Shown: positions 22,529 through 29,817 of the stretch, piece after piece
Layout: the number at the start of each line of letters is the position of its first letter
Position numbering within the stretch: the stretch's first letter is position 1
NCBI GenBank assembly: GCA_023446735.1
Contig: JAEXPQ010000046.1
Coordinates: 1 to 33,547, forward strand
From: Verrucomicrobiota bacterium
GTDB taxonomy: Bacteria > Verrucomicrobiota > Verrucomicrobiia > Opitutales > Opitutaceae
Direction of reading: 5' to 3'
Length of the DNA: 33,547 nucleotides
Translations under genes and position numbers: made by a program
The notes under the pieces: generated by a model
Told to the model about the DNA's origin: nothing
Databases searched by the model: none
Seen by the model: only the letters and a program-made list of their open reading frames with translations

Positions 22529-23830
22529 ATGAACGACCGTTTTGAGTTCTGGTCCTCGGTCGAGTATAGCGCCTTTCTCAAGGGGCTGGTGCGCGAGCTC
22601 TGCGGTGCAACTACGGAGGGCCGCCGACAGGTGGCAGAGGCCGGAGGGCGGAGGTCAGACGACGGCGATCGGACGACCGCAGACCGAGGACTGAAAACAG
22701 AGCACGATGCGTCGGCGAGCGGCGACCCTCCGCGGAGTCTCGGATGCGGTACGGACACAAGGTCCGACCCTACTGGGATATCAGCCTGCCAGCGCTTTGC
22801 GGTGACCGAGAGCGAGTACCGGCAGGCGCGGGGTACACTCGCCCGGCTACGGATGCGGTGGCGTTGTTATGTGGGGTACCCCGTGCAGCTTCGCCGGCGG
22901 GTGCGCAAGGAGGCTGCACCGCAGGCCCTTGTGGTCTGCACCAACACCTTTTATGCTCCGTGGATTGCGATGCGCTCGGCCCGCAAACGCGGCATTCCGG
23001 TTGTGCACTGGATGTTCGATCTGTTTCCGGACGTACTCGTGCTGGCCGGCAAACTGAAGCCCGGCTCGCCGGGCGAACGCTGGCTGCGCCGCTGGGTCCG
23101 GTCGATGTTCGACGGTGCGGCCGCGAATGTCTTCCTTGGCGACAAGTTGTTGGCTTTCGCCGAGTCGAAGTTCGGACCGATTCCCCGGTGCGTGGTGATA
23201 CCAGTCGGCTGCGATGCCGCCCCGTTTGCCGAACGGGAGCCGCGGTCTCGCGCTGCCGGCGAGCCGGTTCGGCTCCTCTACTGTGGCAACTTCGGGCGGA
23301 TGCATGATGTCGACACCATTGCGGGCGCATTGGCAGGCGGTGTTCCGAAGGGAGTGCAAGTGAGCTTCCGGGGCAACGGAGCGGGCTTCACGGAACTCGC
23401 GAGCAAACTCGGGGGAGGCGGCATGATTCCGGGTTTGAGTTTGGGCGGGAGTCTGCCGGAAGGAGAGTGGCTCCATGCCATGGCCCAAGCCGATGTGGCG
23501 TTGGTGACGATGAAGCCCGGTGCCGAGGGCATCGTGATGCCGAGCAAGACCTACAGCGCCATGGCGGCCGGGCAGGCCATCCTCGCGGTTTGTCCGCGGC
23601 AGGCCGACCTCGCCGACACGGTCTTGCGGCACGATTGCGGCTGGGTGGTCACGCCCGGTGATGTGGCCGGCCTGCGTGCGGTGATGGAATCGTTGCCGGC
23701 GCGTTCCGAAGAGGTGCTGGCGAAGCGCCGCAATGCTTGGCGTGCCGCTCGCGAGTGCTACGACCAGACGGTGCTGGCCGCCCGTTGGCGGGAGTTGCTG
23801 GGTGGACTGACGGTTCCTGACGACAAGTGA
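22529..23830 (+). CDS. GT4-family glycosyltransferase (WbuB-like context) with repeat insertion, possibly truncated
   Basis: This is a 433-residue GT-B protein. The core is clear: LVVCTNTFYAPWIAMRSARKRGIPVVHWMFDLFPDVLVLAG near residues 131-170, LLYCGNFGRMHDVDTI near 250, and GAEGIVMPSKTYSAMAAGQAILAVCP near 330 (P-S-K-x-Y-x-x-M-A-A-G), a pattern typical of WbuB/WcaI-like GT4 enzymes. The N-terminus is abnormal. Residues about 28-86 are translated repeat DNA (TTEGRRQVAEAGGRRSDDGD and onward), and the expected first Rossmann strand and glycine loop are missing. The right end of the IS630 remnant lies only 45 bp upstream of ATG 22529. Truncation by that insertion is plausible, so activity is uncertain. 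The stop codon lies within a GTGACAGG repeat unit. Confidence 0.75.
   Translation: MNDRFEFWSSVEYSAFLKGLVRELCGATTEGRRQVAEAGGRRSDDGDRTTADRGLKTEHDASASGDPPRSLGCGTDTRSDPTGISACQRFAVTESEYRQARGTLARLRMRWRCYVGYPVQLRRRVRKEAAPQALVVCTNTFYAPWIAMRSARKRGIPVVHWMFDLFPDVLVLAGKLKPGSPGERWLRRWVRSMFDGAAANVFLGDKLLAFAESKFGPIPRCVVIPVGCDAAPFAEREPRSRAAGEPVRLLYCGNFGRMHDVDTIAGALAGGVPKGVQVSFRGNGAGFTELASKLGGGGMIPGLSLGGSLPEGEWLHAMAQADVALVTMKPGAEGIVMPSKTYSAMAAGQAILAVCPRQADLADTVLRHDCGWVVTPGDVAGLRAVMESLPARSEEVLAKRRNAWRAARECYDQTVLAARWRELLGGLTVPDDK
22612..22745 (+). repeat. Purine-rich repeat cluster inside a glycosyltransferase gene
   Basis: In-frame degenerate units (GGCGGAGGTCAGACGACGGC, ACCGAGGACTGAAAAC) run through the 5' part of the coding sequence and lead directly into REP copy 2. 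The translated product is Arg/Asp/Gly/Thr-rich and unlike any glycosyltransferase domain. Confidence 0.75.
22746..22773 (+). repeat. 28-nt REP-like palindrome, copy 2 (coding)
   Basis: Differs from the complement of copy 1 at one position (GCGGTACGGAC against GCGGTCCGGAC). It is read through as CGTDTRSDPTG in the glycosyltransferase. Confidence 0.8.
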
Positions 23831-23836
23831 CAGGTA

Positions 23837-23871
23837 CGAAAGTTGGAAAGTTAGGTGCCGACGGACTTTCG
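23837..23871. repeat. Inverted repeat between the GT and epimerase genes
   Basis: CGAAAGT (23837-23843) pairs with ACTTTCG (23865-23871) across a 21-nt loop, shortly after the GT stop codon. It may be a weak terminator or part of the repeat insertion that begins at the stop. Confidence 0.35.
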
Positions 23872-23909
23872 TTTCTGCTCGGTATACTCGCTACCCGCTA
23901 CTCCTTGAG

Positions 23910-25178
23910 ATGAAAACCCTCCTCATCACCGGCGCCGCCGGGTTCATCGGAAGGCGCATGACGGTTGGGGCGCAGGCCTCGGGTTGGCGCGTGATCGGAC
24001 TGGATCGCACAGCGGAGCCGGGCGAAGTGACAGGTAACAGGGTACAAAGTGACAAGAGTACGGAGTGTTCCGGCGTCCTGTCACCTTGCCACCTGCAACC
24101 TGTAACTCAGTCCTCGGCCTGGCTCATTGCCGACATCACGAAGGACGAGCCGATCGATCTACCCGCGGGGATCGACACGATCATCCATTTGGCCGGCAAG
24201 GCGCATTCCTTAGCCGAGGTGGCGCAGGACGAGGCCGAGTATTTGCGGATCAACACCGAGGGCACCCGGCGCATGCTCGAGGCCGCGCAGCGCGCCGGCG
24301 TGCGGGCCTTTGTGCTGTTCAGCACGGTCAAGGCCGCCGGAGACCGCCGCGACGACGGTCGACAGACGACGGACGACGGAGGGCGGATGACGGATAACCG
24401 AGCGTCCGTAACAGGTGACAGAGTGGCGAGTAACAGGACCGCGGAAGACGGAGGTCGGAGGGCAGACGACGGAGTAATGGGACGACGGATGACGGAGGGC
24501 GGAGTGACCGGAGACCGGAAACCCGAAACCGGAAACTCCAAACCCGGCGCGCCGCTCGCCCCGCTGGACGAGACCTGCGCCGCGCCGCCCGACACTCCGT
24601 ACGGTCAATCCAAACGCGCTGCGGAGAAGCTCGTGCTGGAAGGCGGATACGTGCCACATCCCGTGGTGATTCGACCGTGCCTGGTCTACGGGCCGACGCC
24701 CAAGGGCAATCTCGACAAGATGATCGAGGCGGTGAAACGGGGGAGGTTCCCTCCCTTGCCCGAAGTGGGCAACAAACGCTCGATGGTGCACATCGACGAT
24801 GTGATCGGAGCAGCCCTGTTGGCTGCCGAGCATCCTGCCGCGAAGGGCCAGGTTTTTATCGCGGCCGACAACGAACCGTTTTCGACGCGCCAGCTCTTCG
24901 AGTGGATCTGCACCGCGGCCGGGAAGAGGGTGCCGGGCTGGACGGTCCCGTTGTGGGTCCTGAAGCTGCTCGGTCGGGTAGGGGATCTCATCGGCAAGAT
25001 CCGCGGTCGGCGCTTCGTGTTCGATTCCGATGCGCTCGCGAAGCTCACAAGCAGCGCCTGGTACACCTCGGCCAAGCTGCAGCGTGACCTTGGTTGGAGG
25101 CCGCGCCACACCTTGCGCGAGACGATGCCGGAGATCGTGCGCGGAGTGGGTGCTGCCGCAGGAAAGCCCGGACGCTGA
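23910..25178 (+). CDS. NAD-dependent nucleotide-sugar epimerase/reductase (WbpV-like) with two repeat insertions
   Basis: This is a 422-residue extended SDR. Enzymes of this type reduce or epimerise UDP-4-keto-6-deoxy-HexNAc or UDP-GlcNAc. Family features: LLITGAAGFIGRRM (NAD-binding GxxGxxG, residues 4-17), TIIHLAGKAHSLAEV, YLRINTEGTRRMLEAAQRAG, VLFSTVKAAGD (catalytic Ser region), TPYGQSKRAAEKL (catalytic Tyr-x-x-x-Lys), and VVIRPCLVYGP. Two stretches do not belong to the fold. Residues about 40-67 come from an 84-nt inverted-repeat insert. Residues about 145-214 are Gly/Asp/Arg/Thr-rich and lie between the Ser and Tyr motifs, where the family has a short loop. Without both, the length (about 325) is normal. 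Together with the neighbours it matches the wbpV-wbpL arrangement of O-antigen loci. Confidence 0.88.
   Translation: MKTLLITGAAGFIGRRMTVGAQASGWRVIGLDRTAEPGEVTGNRVQSDKSTECSGVLSPCHLQPVTQSSAWLIADITKDEPIDLPAGIDTIIHLAGKAHSLAEVAQDEAEYLRINTEGTRRMLEAAQRAGVRAFVLFSTVKAAGDRRDDGRQTTDDGGRMTDNRASVTGDRVASNRTAEDGGRRADDGVMGRRMTEGGVTGDRKPETGNSKPGAPLAPLDETCAAPPDTPYGQSKRAAEKLVLEGGYVPHPVVIRPCLVYGPTPKGNLDKMIEAVKRGRFPPLPEVGNKRSMVHIDDVIGAALLAAEHPAAKGQVFIAADNEPFSTRQLFEWICTAAGKRVPGWTVPLWVLKLLGRVGDLIGKIRGRRFVFDSDALAKLTSSAWYTSAKLQRDLGWRPRHTLRETMPEIVRGVGAAAGKPGR
24027..24110. repeat. MITE-like 84-nt inverted-repeat insert inside the epimerase
   Basis: GTGACAGGTAACAGGG (from 24027) and the complementary CCTGTCACC...CCTGTAACTC (to 24108) form an imperfect inverted repeat. 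The insert is about 84 nt, a multiple of three, so it preserves the frame and encodes EVTGNRVQSDKSTECSG and onward. It uses the same GTGACA units as the intergenic clusters. Confidence 0.7.
24343..24550 (+). repeat. Purine-rich repeat cluster inside the epimerase
   Basis: About 200 nt of GACGACGG, GACGGAGGGCGGATGACGG and GTAACAGGTGACAGAGTG units, ending in ACCGGAGACCGGAAACCC-type units, lie in frame between the catalytic Ser and Tyr motifs. The translation is DRRDDGRQTTDDGGRMTDNR and further G/D/R/T-rich sequence. Confidence 0.8.
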
Positions 25179-25221
25179 GGTTGCGAGTGGTGTTCGGCCG
25201 GGAGCGAGAGGCGAACCTCCG

Positions 25222-25335
25222 CCCTCCGTCGTCCGTCCTCCGTCGTCAGTTTTCCGTCGTCCGTAGTCAGTCCAACGTCCGCTGTCCGGTCTCTGTCACC
25301 CTGACACCTCCGTCCTCTGTCCTCCGCTGCTCCCA
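25222..25335. repeat. Pyrimidine-rich repeat cluster upstream of the WecA-like gene
   Basis: CCGTCGTCCGTCCTCCGTCG, then CTGTCACCCTGACACC and CCTCTGTCCTCCG units fill most of the 167-bp gap before ATG 25346. It is the reverse orientation of the clusters inside the flanking genes. Confidence 0.8.
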
Positions 25336-25345
25336 CCCTCGCTCC

Positions 25346-26536
25346 ATGGACTCGCGCCCCCTCCTCCTCGCCTCTGTCGGCGCCGGCACCGCGTTGCTCA
25401 CGTGGCTGCTGGTTGGACAATTGATCCGGCTCGCGCCGCGGATTGGGCTGCTGGACCGGCCCAACGCTCGCAGTTCGCACACCCGCGTGACGCCGCGCGG
25501 CGGCGGTATTGGCTTCGTGGTCGCGATCACGCTGGCCATCGCGTTGTGGGCCGCCCTGGGCGACGGACGGCAGATGGACGTTGGATGGCGGATGATGGAC
25601 GGCAAAGGGCAGATGGCAGATGACGGAGGGCGGAAGGAGCCTGCGGTGGCGGATCCATGCGCTCCTTGCGTCTCGCGTCCCACGACGGCCGCGGTCGTGG
25701 CGCCGCACCAGCTTCTCGCCATCCTGCTGAGCGCGCTCTTCATCGCGGCGATCAGCCTGCGGGACGATTTCAAGTCGCTGGGGGCGGGCTTGCGGTTCGT
25801 CTGCCATTTCGCCGCGGCGGGGACCGTCGTCTGGGCGGTCGGCGCGTTCACGGACGTGGAGGTGCCCTTCGGGGGCGTGGTGAGCTTGCTCGGTTGGGCC
25901 GGGCTCGCCCTCACGCTGCTGTGGATCGTGGGCCTGACGAACGTCTACAACTTCATGGACGGCATCGATGGCATCGCCGGTGTGCAGGGCGTGGTGGCCG
26001 GGCTGGGGTGGTGGCTGGCGGGGCGTGTCTTCGATGCTCCAGCAACCGCATGCCTTGGCGCGGCGCTTGCGGGCGGTTGTGCCGGCTTTCTTGTGCACAA
26101 CTGGTCGCCGGCGAAGATCTTCATGGGCGACGTGGGCAGCGCGTTCCTCGGGTTTCTCTTCGCGGCGGTGCCGCTGGTGGCCGTGCGCGAGGCGCCCGAT
26201 GTGGCCGGGAGTTGGCCGGTCTTCGGGGGACTCGTGGTCTGGCCCTTCGTGGGCGATGGCGTGCTGACCTTTGTCCGACGCTTGGCGAAACGTGAGAAGG
26301 TCTGGCAGGCGCACCGCAGTCACCTATACCAGCGGCTTACCCAATCGGGCTGGAAGCATGCTCCAGTGAGCCGGCTCTATGCCGGATGGGCGGGCGTCTC
26401 GTTCGCGGCCGCATGGCTGTGGGTATGTGAGGCTCCCGGAGCCGCATGGGCCGCTTGGCTGGTGCCGCTCGTCACGCTCGGCGGGTTGTTCGCCTTCGTG
26501 TCGAACCGCGAGCGCCGCGCGGCGCGGGGCGCGTAG
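25346..26536 (+). CDS. WecA/WbpL-like polyisoprenyl-phosphate HexNAc-1-P transferase with repeat insertion
   Basis: This 396-residue polytopic membrane enzyme of the MraY/WecA family starts a polysaccharide by moving HexNAc-1-phosphate to undecaprenyl phosphate. Motifs: LLDRPNARSSHTRVTPRGGGIGFV near residues 36-58, LTNVYNFMDGIDGIAGVQGV near residue 200 (the conserved metal-binding N-x-x-D-G-x-D-G), HNWSPAKIFMGDVGSAFLGF near 252, and the cytosolic VWQAHRSHLYQRL (H-x-x-H) near 320. Residues about 72-118 (GDGRQMDVGWRMMDGKGQ and onward) are translated repeat DNA placed in the loop after the second helix, where family members are short. The preceding gap is a pyrimidine-rich repeat. The gene pairs with the WbpV-like reductase upstream. 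Confidence 0.9.
   Translation: MDSRPLLLASVGAGTALLTWLLVGQLIRLAPRIGLLDRPNARSSHTRVTPRGGGIGFVVAITLAIALWAALGDGRQMDVGWRMMDGKGQMADDGGRKEPAVADPCAPCVSRPTTAAVVAPHQLLAILLSALFIAAISLRDDFKSLGAGLRFVCHFAAAGTVVWAVGAFTDVEVPFGGVVSLLGWAGLALTLLWIVGLTNVYNFMDGIDGIAGVQGVVAGLGWWLAGRVFDAPATACLGAALAGGCAGFLVHNWSPAKIFMGDVGSAFLGFLFAAVPLVAVREAPDVAGSWPVFGGLVVWPFVGDGVLTFVRRLAKREKVWQAHRSHLYQRLTQSGWKHAPVSRLYAGWAGVSFAAAWLWVCEAPGAAWAAWLVPLVTLGGLFAFVSNRERRAARGA
25561..25667 (+). repeat. Purine-rich repeat and hairpin inside the WecA-like gene
   Basis: GACGGACGGCAGATGGACG and GATGACGGAGGGCGG units lead into an inverted repeat, AAGGAGC (25634-25640) with GCTCCTT (25661-25667). All is in frame within a predicted loop between membrane helices. 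Confidence 0.7.
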
Positions 26537-26658
26537 GACGGCGCGGGCCGCCTGCCCGTCGGGAGGGGCATAGCGCGGCGGGCGCTTCCGACCGGAAGTC
26601 GCTGGTGAGCCGCGCCGCAACTGTGAAGGGGGCTGGTGCGCGGAGACAGAGGAGGAGC

Positions 26659-29235
26659 ATGCGAACGAGAACGATCCTCGTCGGGCTTGGGCTGGTGTTG
26701 GTAGCGGGGCTGCGCGCGGACACGGTCGTGTTCGCCGACGGGCGGGCGTTGTTGCCGGTGATCGTGGCGGCAGAGGCGAATGCCGACGAGCGCGCTGCGG
26801 CTGAAGAGTTGGCCCGTGTGCTCGGGGCGATGTCGGGCGTCGAGTGGCCGATTCGAACGGAAGCGGTGGGGCAGGGCGCGGGCTTTTTCGTGGGGCGGAC
26901 GCGGGCGGCGGCGAAGGCTCTGCTGGTGTTGCGACCCGCACGCGATCTGTTGGCTCCGAGGTCGGGCGAGATCGGCCCGGATGGCTTTCGTATTCGCACC
27001 GTCGGCGAGCGGGTTTTTGTGGAGGGAGCGACGCCCGAGGCCACTGCCAACGCGGTGGCGTGGTTGCTCGAACGGCAGGGTGGCGTGCGCTGGTATGCCC
27101 CGGGTGCGGTGGGCGAAGTCATCCCGCGGCGCGACGCCTGGACGCTGCCCGATCTGGCCGTGGTTCGGGAGCCGGCGTATGTCTCGCGCGAGATCAGCGG
27201 CTCGGGTACGGCTGAGTGGGTCGACTGGTGTCGGCGCAACGGTTTGCGTGGTCGCCTCGAGTACAGCCACCACCTCGACAAGATCTTCACCCCTGAGCTC
27301 TACGATGCACATCCGGACTGGTTCGGGACTGTGCGCGGTGAGCGGCGACGTCCGCGGGGTGGTGGCGATTATCACTGGCAGCCCGACCTGTCCCGGTCCG
27401 ACGTGGCCGAGTACGCGGCCGCGCAGGCCGCGGCGGCGTTGGCGCGCGAGCCGGGGCGGGCGAGCTTCTCGCTCGGGATGAACGACACCGTGCGTTTCGA
27501 CCAAGGCGACGGTACGCGCGCGGCGGTCGAACCGCTGCGGTACTTCCGCGGCATGCCCGACTATTCGCCGCTGCTCTTCGGGTTCATGAACCGCGCTGCG
27601 ACGGCGCTGCGACGGCACGAGGGGCTGGACAACCGCTACCTCGGGTGCCTCGCGTACTTCTGGGGCGAGAATCCGCCGCCCTTCGCCGTCGACGCGCGCG
27701 TGGTGCCGTACGTGACGACTGATCGCACCCAGTTCTATGATCCGGAATACCGTGCGGCCGACTACGAGTTGATGTCGTGCTGGAGCCGCTCGGGCGTGCG
27801 CGCCTATGGGTTGTGGGAGTACGCATACGGAAATGCGTTCGTGGTACCGCGGCAGGCCAACCGAGCGATCGCGGAGGCGATCCACGAGGGTTGGTGGCGC
27901 GGGGCGCGGGGCTACATCGCCGACACTGGCCCGCATGCGGGTTTCGATTCGTTCAAGGTTTGGATGATGGCCAAGCTGTTGTGGGAGCCCGACCGGCCCG
28001 TGGCGGAGCTCGAAGATGATTTCTTCACCGGCTGGTACGGTCCGGCCGCGGAGCCGATGCGGCGCTTCTTCCGGCGTTGCGAGGAGGTCTGGATGGCGCA
28101 GGAGGGACCGCCGTGGTGGATCAAATACTACCAGCAGGCCGACCAGGTGCGGCTGTTCTCGCCCGAGGTTTGTCGCGAGTTGCGAGGGCTGCTCGAGGAA
28201 GCCGCGGCGATGGCGGAACGCGGAGAGCGAAATGCAGGCGCCGAACCGGACGTAGGGTCGCCGCTTGCCGGCGGACCTTCCGGTTCGAATGCGGTTCGGA
28301 CGCAAGGTCCGACCCTACAGCCGGCGCCCCAGCACGCGGCCCGCGTCGCCCTCACCAGCCGCGCCTTTGCGGTGTCGGAGGCGGCGGTCGTGCATGAGGC
28401 GTTGCGCTCGGAGCTCGCTGCGGATTCGGCGTCTGCGCTGGGGCCGGCGGAGCTAGGCGACCGGTTGTCCGCGCTGCTGCGGGCGCGCGGCGAACTGCAG
28501 CGGGCCTTGCAGGAAGCGGCGGATACCGGGGCGCTGTGCACCGCCAACGGCGGTTACCTGCTCCGCAACGACCCGGTGCCGCGACTGCTCGCCGTGCTCG
28601 GGAGAAAGGACCGTGTGGCGCCGCTGACGGCGCTCGCGGAGGCGACCATCGCGGGAGCGACGGTGCCGGCGCATTGGACGGCGCTGGCCGCGGCGTACAG
28701 CGACGGACGCATCCGCCGCGCGGAGAACCTGGTGCAGAACGGCTCGTTCGCCACGACGGTGCCCGGAGGCCACGCGCCGCGTTTTCTGTATCCGAAGTCG
28801 GGTGAGATCCCGGCGGGCTGGGAGCTGCATGCGGCGCCCACGGAACAGGGACGGGTCGCGCTCGGGACTCCGGTGCTCGGGACGCGCACGCTGCGAATCG
28901 AGGGCGCCTGGGACACGCAGCTCAATCAGGCGCACGAGGCGCAGCCGGGGTGTCTCCATGTGGCGGAGGCGCTGTTGCGCGGGCGGAGCAGCCCGGGCAA
29001 CGACGTGGCGCTGACGTTGGCGTTTGTCGACGCCGGAGGCGCGTTGGTCGGCGAGTACCGCACGGTGGCGTTGCCGAAGGGCGAGAGTGCGTGGCGGACC
29101 GTGACCTTGGCCGACATGGCGCCGCGGCAGGCGAAGTACGTGGTGGTCGGCGTGACCGTGACCCGGCAGTTCGGCGGCGACTGGGCGGAGGTGGCGGGGA
29201 TCACGCTGCGCGCGGTCCAGACGACAGAGGACTGA
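26659..29235 (+). CDS. DUF4838 secreted protein with C-terminal carbohydrate-binding-like domain and REPIN insertion
   Basis: This 858-residue protein carries a signal peptide (MRTRTILVGLGLVLVAGLRA). An N-terminal domain (about 25-140) resembles the GH67/GH20-type helper domain: AAEANADERAAAEELARVLG, GPDGFRIRTVGERVFVEGA, ANAVAWLLERQGGVRWYAPG. The DUF4838 domain follows (about 175-460: YSHHLDKIF, HPDWFGTVRGERR, CLAYFWGENPPPF, GLWEYAYGN). A helical part and a beta-sandwich resembling a carbohydrate-binding module (from about 689, NLVQNGSF...IPAGWELH) complete it. DUF4838 proteins are probably glycoside-active but have no firmly known reaction that I can name. Residues about 532-553 come from a REP doublet. 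An AGGAGG box lies only 3 nt before ATG 26659. The stop lies in a purine-rich repeat, and the final QTTED is repeat-like. Confidence 0.82.
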   Translation: MRTRTILVGLGLVLVAGLRADTVVFADGRALLPVIVAAEANADERAAAEELARVLGAMSGVEWPIRTEAVGQGAGFFVGRTRAAAKALLVLRPARDLLAPRSGEIGPDGFRIRTVGERVFVEGATPEATANAVAWLLERQGGVRWYAPGAVGEVIPRRDAWTLPDLAVVREPAYVSREISGSGTAEWVDWCRRNGLRGRLEYSHHLDKIFTPELYDAHPDWFGTVRGERRRPRGGGDYHWQPDLSRSDVAEYAAAQAAAALAREPGRASFSLGMNDTVRFDQGDGTRAAVEPLRYFRGMPDYSPLLFGFMNRAATALRRHEGLDNRYLGCLAYFWGENPPPFAVDARVVPYVTTDRTQFYDPEYRAADYELMSCWSRSGVRAYGLWEYAYGNAFVVPRQANRAIAEAIHEGWWRGARGYIADTGPHAGFDSFKVWMMAKLLWEPDRPVAELEDDFFTGWYGPAAEPMRRFFRRCEEVWMAQEGPPWWIKYYQQADQVRLFSPEVCRELRGLLEEAAAMAERGERNAGAEPDVGSPLAGGPSGSNAVRTQGPTLQPAPQHAARVALTSRAFAVSEAAVVHEALRSELAADSASALGPAELGDRLSALLRARGELQRALQEAADTGALCTANGGYLLRNDPVPRLLAVLGRKDRVAPLTALAEATIAGATVPAHWTALAAAYSDGRIRRAENLVQNGSFATTVPGGHAPRFLYPKSGEIPAGWELHAAPTEQGRVALGTPVLGTRTLRIEGAWDTQLNQAHEAQPGCLHVAEALLRGRSSPGNDVALTLAFVDAGGALVGEYRTVALPKGESAWRTVTLADMAPRQAKYVVVGVTVTRQFGGDWAEVAGITLRAVQTTED
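28252..28318. repeat. REPIN-like inverted REP doublet inside the DUF4838 gene (includes REP copy 3)
   Basis: Two REP-like units face each other: 28252-28277 (GTAGGGTCGCCGCTTGCC...) and 28293-28318, whose complement begins GTAGGGTCGGACCTTGCG. The ends GTAGGGTCG and CGACCCTAC are perfect. Copy 3 of the 28-nt REP occupies 28291-28318. The doublet is open in the gene's frame and reads GSPLAGGPSGSNAVRTQGPT. Confidence 0.8.
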
Positions 29236-29300
29236 CGACGGAGGGCGGACGACGGGCACCAGACGACGGACGGCGGATGACTGGGGGCGGACAGTAGGCG
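29216..29300. repeat. Purine-rich repeat at the end of the DUF4838 gene
   Basis: The cluster begins within the last codons, contains the stop codon as TGACGACGGAGG (29233-29244, identical to the 12 nt starting at the GbsR-like gene's stop), and continues to about 29300. Its segment 29268-29292 is one arm of the inverted repeat around the S23-like gene. The rest of the gap to 29407 holds nothing I recognise. Confidence 0.8.
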
Positions 29301-29407
29301 GGGGCGTTGGATACTTGAGGCCTGAAACGCGGGGCCGGAAAGCAGGGGGCGGCGCAACGTAGGCGAATCGGAGTGGACCGGCGGGTGCGGAAGTCCAACA
29401 TCACGGC

Positions 29408-29788
29408 ATGAGCGAACGGATCGAGCGGTTCGAGCAGCTGCGGGTCTATCAGGCGGCGTGCTCCTTGGATCTGGCGGTTTTCGAGGAGACGAAACGTTGG
29501 CCGAAAGAGGAGCTCTATTCGCTAACGGACCAGATTCGGCGGGCATCGCGATCGGTGGGGGCCAACATAGCCGAAAGCTGGGCGAAGCGTCGCTATCCCG
29601 CGCATTTCGTCGCCAAGCTGACGGACGCGGACGGCGAGCTCAATGAGACCAGACACTGGCTGCTGCGATCGAATGCGTACGGATATTTGGCGCAACAACG
29701 TCTCGGTGAGCTGATGCTGGAGAGCGACCAGATCGGTCGCATGCTCGGGAAGATGATTGCCCAGGCAGGTTCCTTTAGCGGCGAATAG
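29408..29788 (+). CDS. S23-like four-helix-bundle protein
   Basis: This is a 126-residue all-helical protein of the four-helix-bundle family first described in intervening sequences of 23S rRNA genes. Features: RFEQLRVYQAACSLDLAVFE at the N-terminus, KEELYSLTDQIRRASRSVGANIAESW (the conserved Q-I-x-R-A-x-x-S-x-x-x-N-I-A-E signature), AHFVAKLTDADGELNETRHWL, then a final helix. The exact function of these proteins is not known; they are small, probably nucleic-acid-associated. There is no rRNA nearby. The gene lies between a purine-rich repeat and its inverted copy, an arrangement like that of an rRNA intervening sequence but within a sugar locus. The ATG at 29408 fits the family start. Confidence 0.92.
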   Translation: MSERIERFEQLRVYQAACSLDLAVFEETKRWPKEELYSLTDQIRRASRSVGANIAESWAKRRYPAHFVAKLTDADGELNETRHWLLRSNAYGYLAQQRLGELMLESDQIGRMLGKMIAQAGSFSGE

Positions 29789-29817
29789 GGTCATCTTTGG
29801 AGATGCCGGTTTTGCCT

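Noticed and set aside
22041..22532. 163-codon frame over the IS630 element
   Set aside because: It is in the wrong frame for the transposase; the family motifs read in a different frame with stops.
24343..24550. Diversity-generating retroelement target
   Set aside because: G/A variation among repeat units suggested it, but there is no reverse transcriptase or template repeat in the window, and the variation is not confined to adenines.
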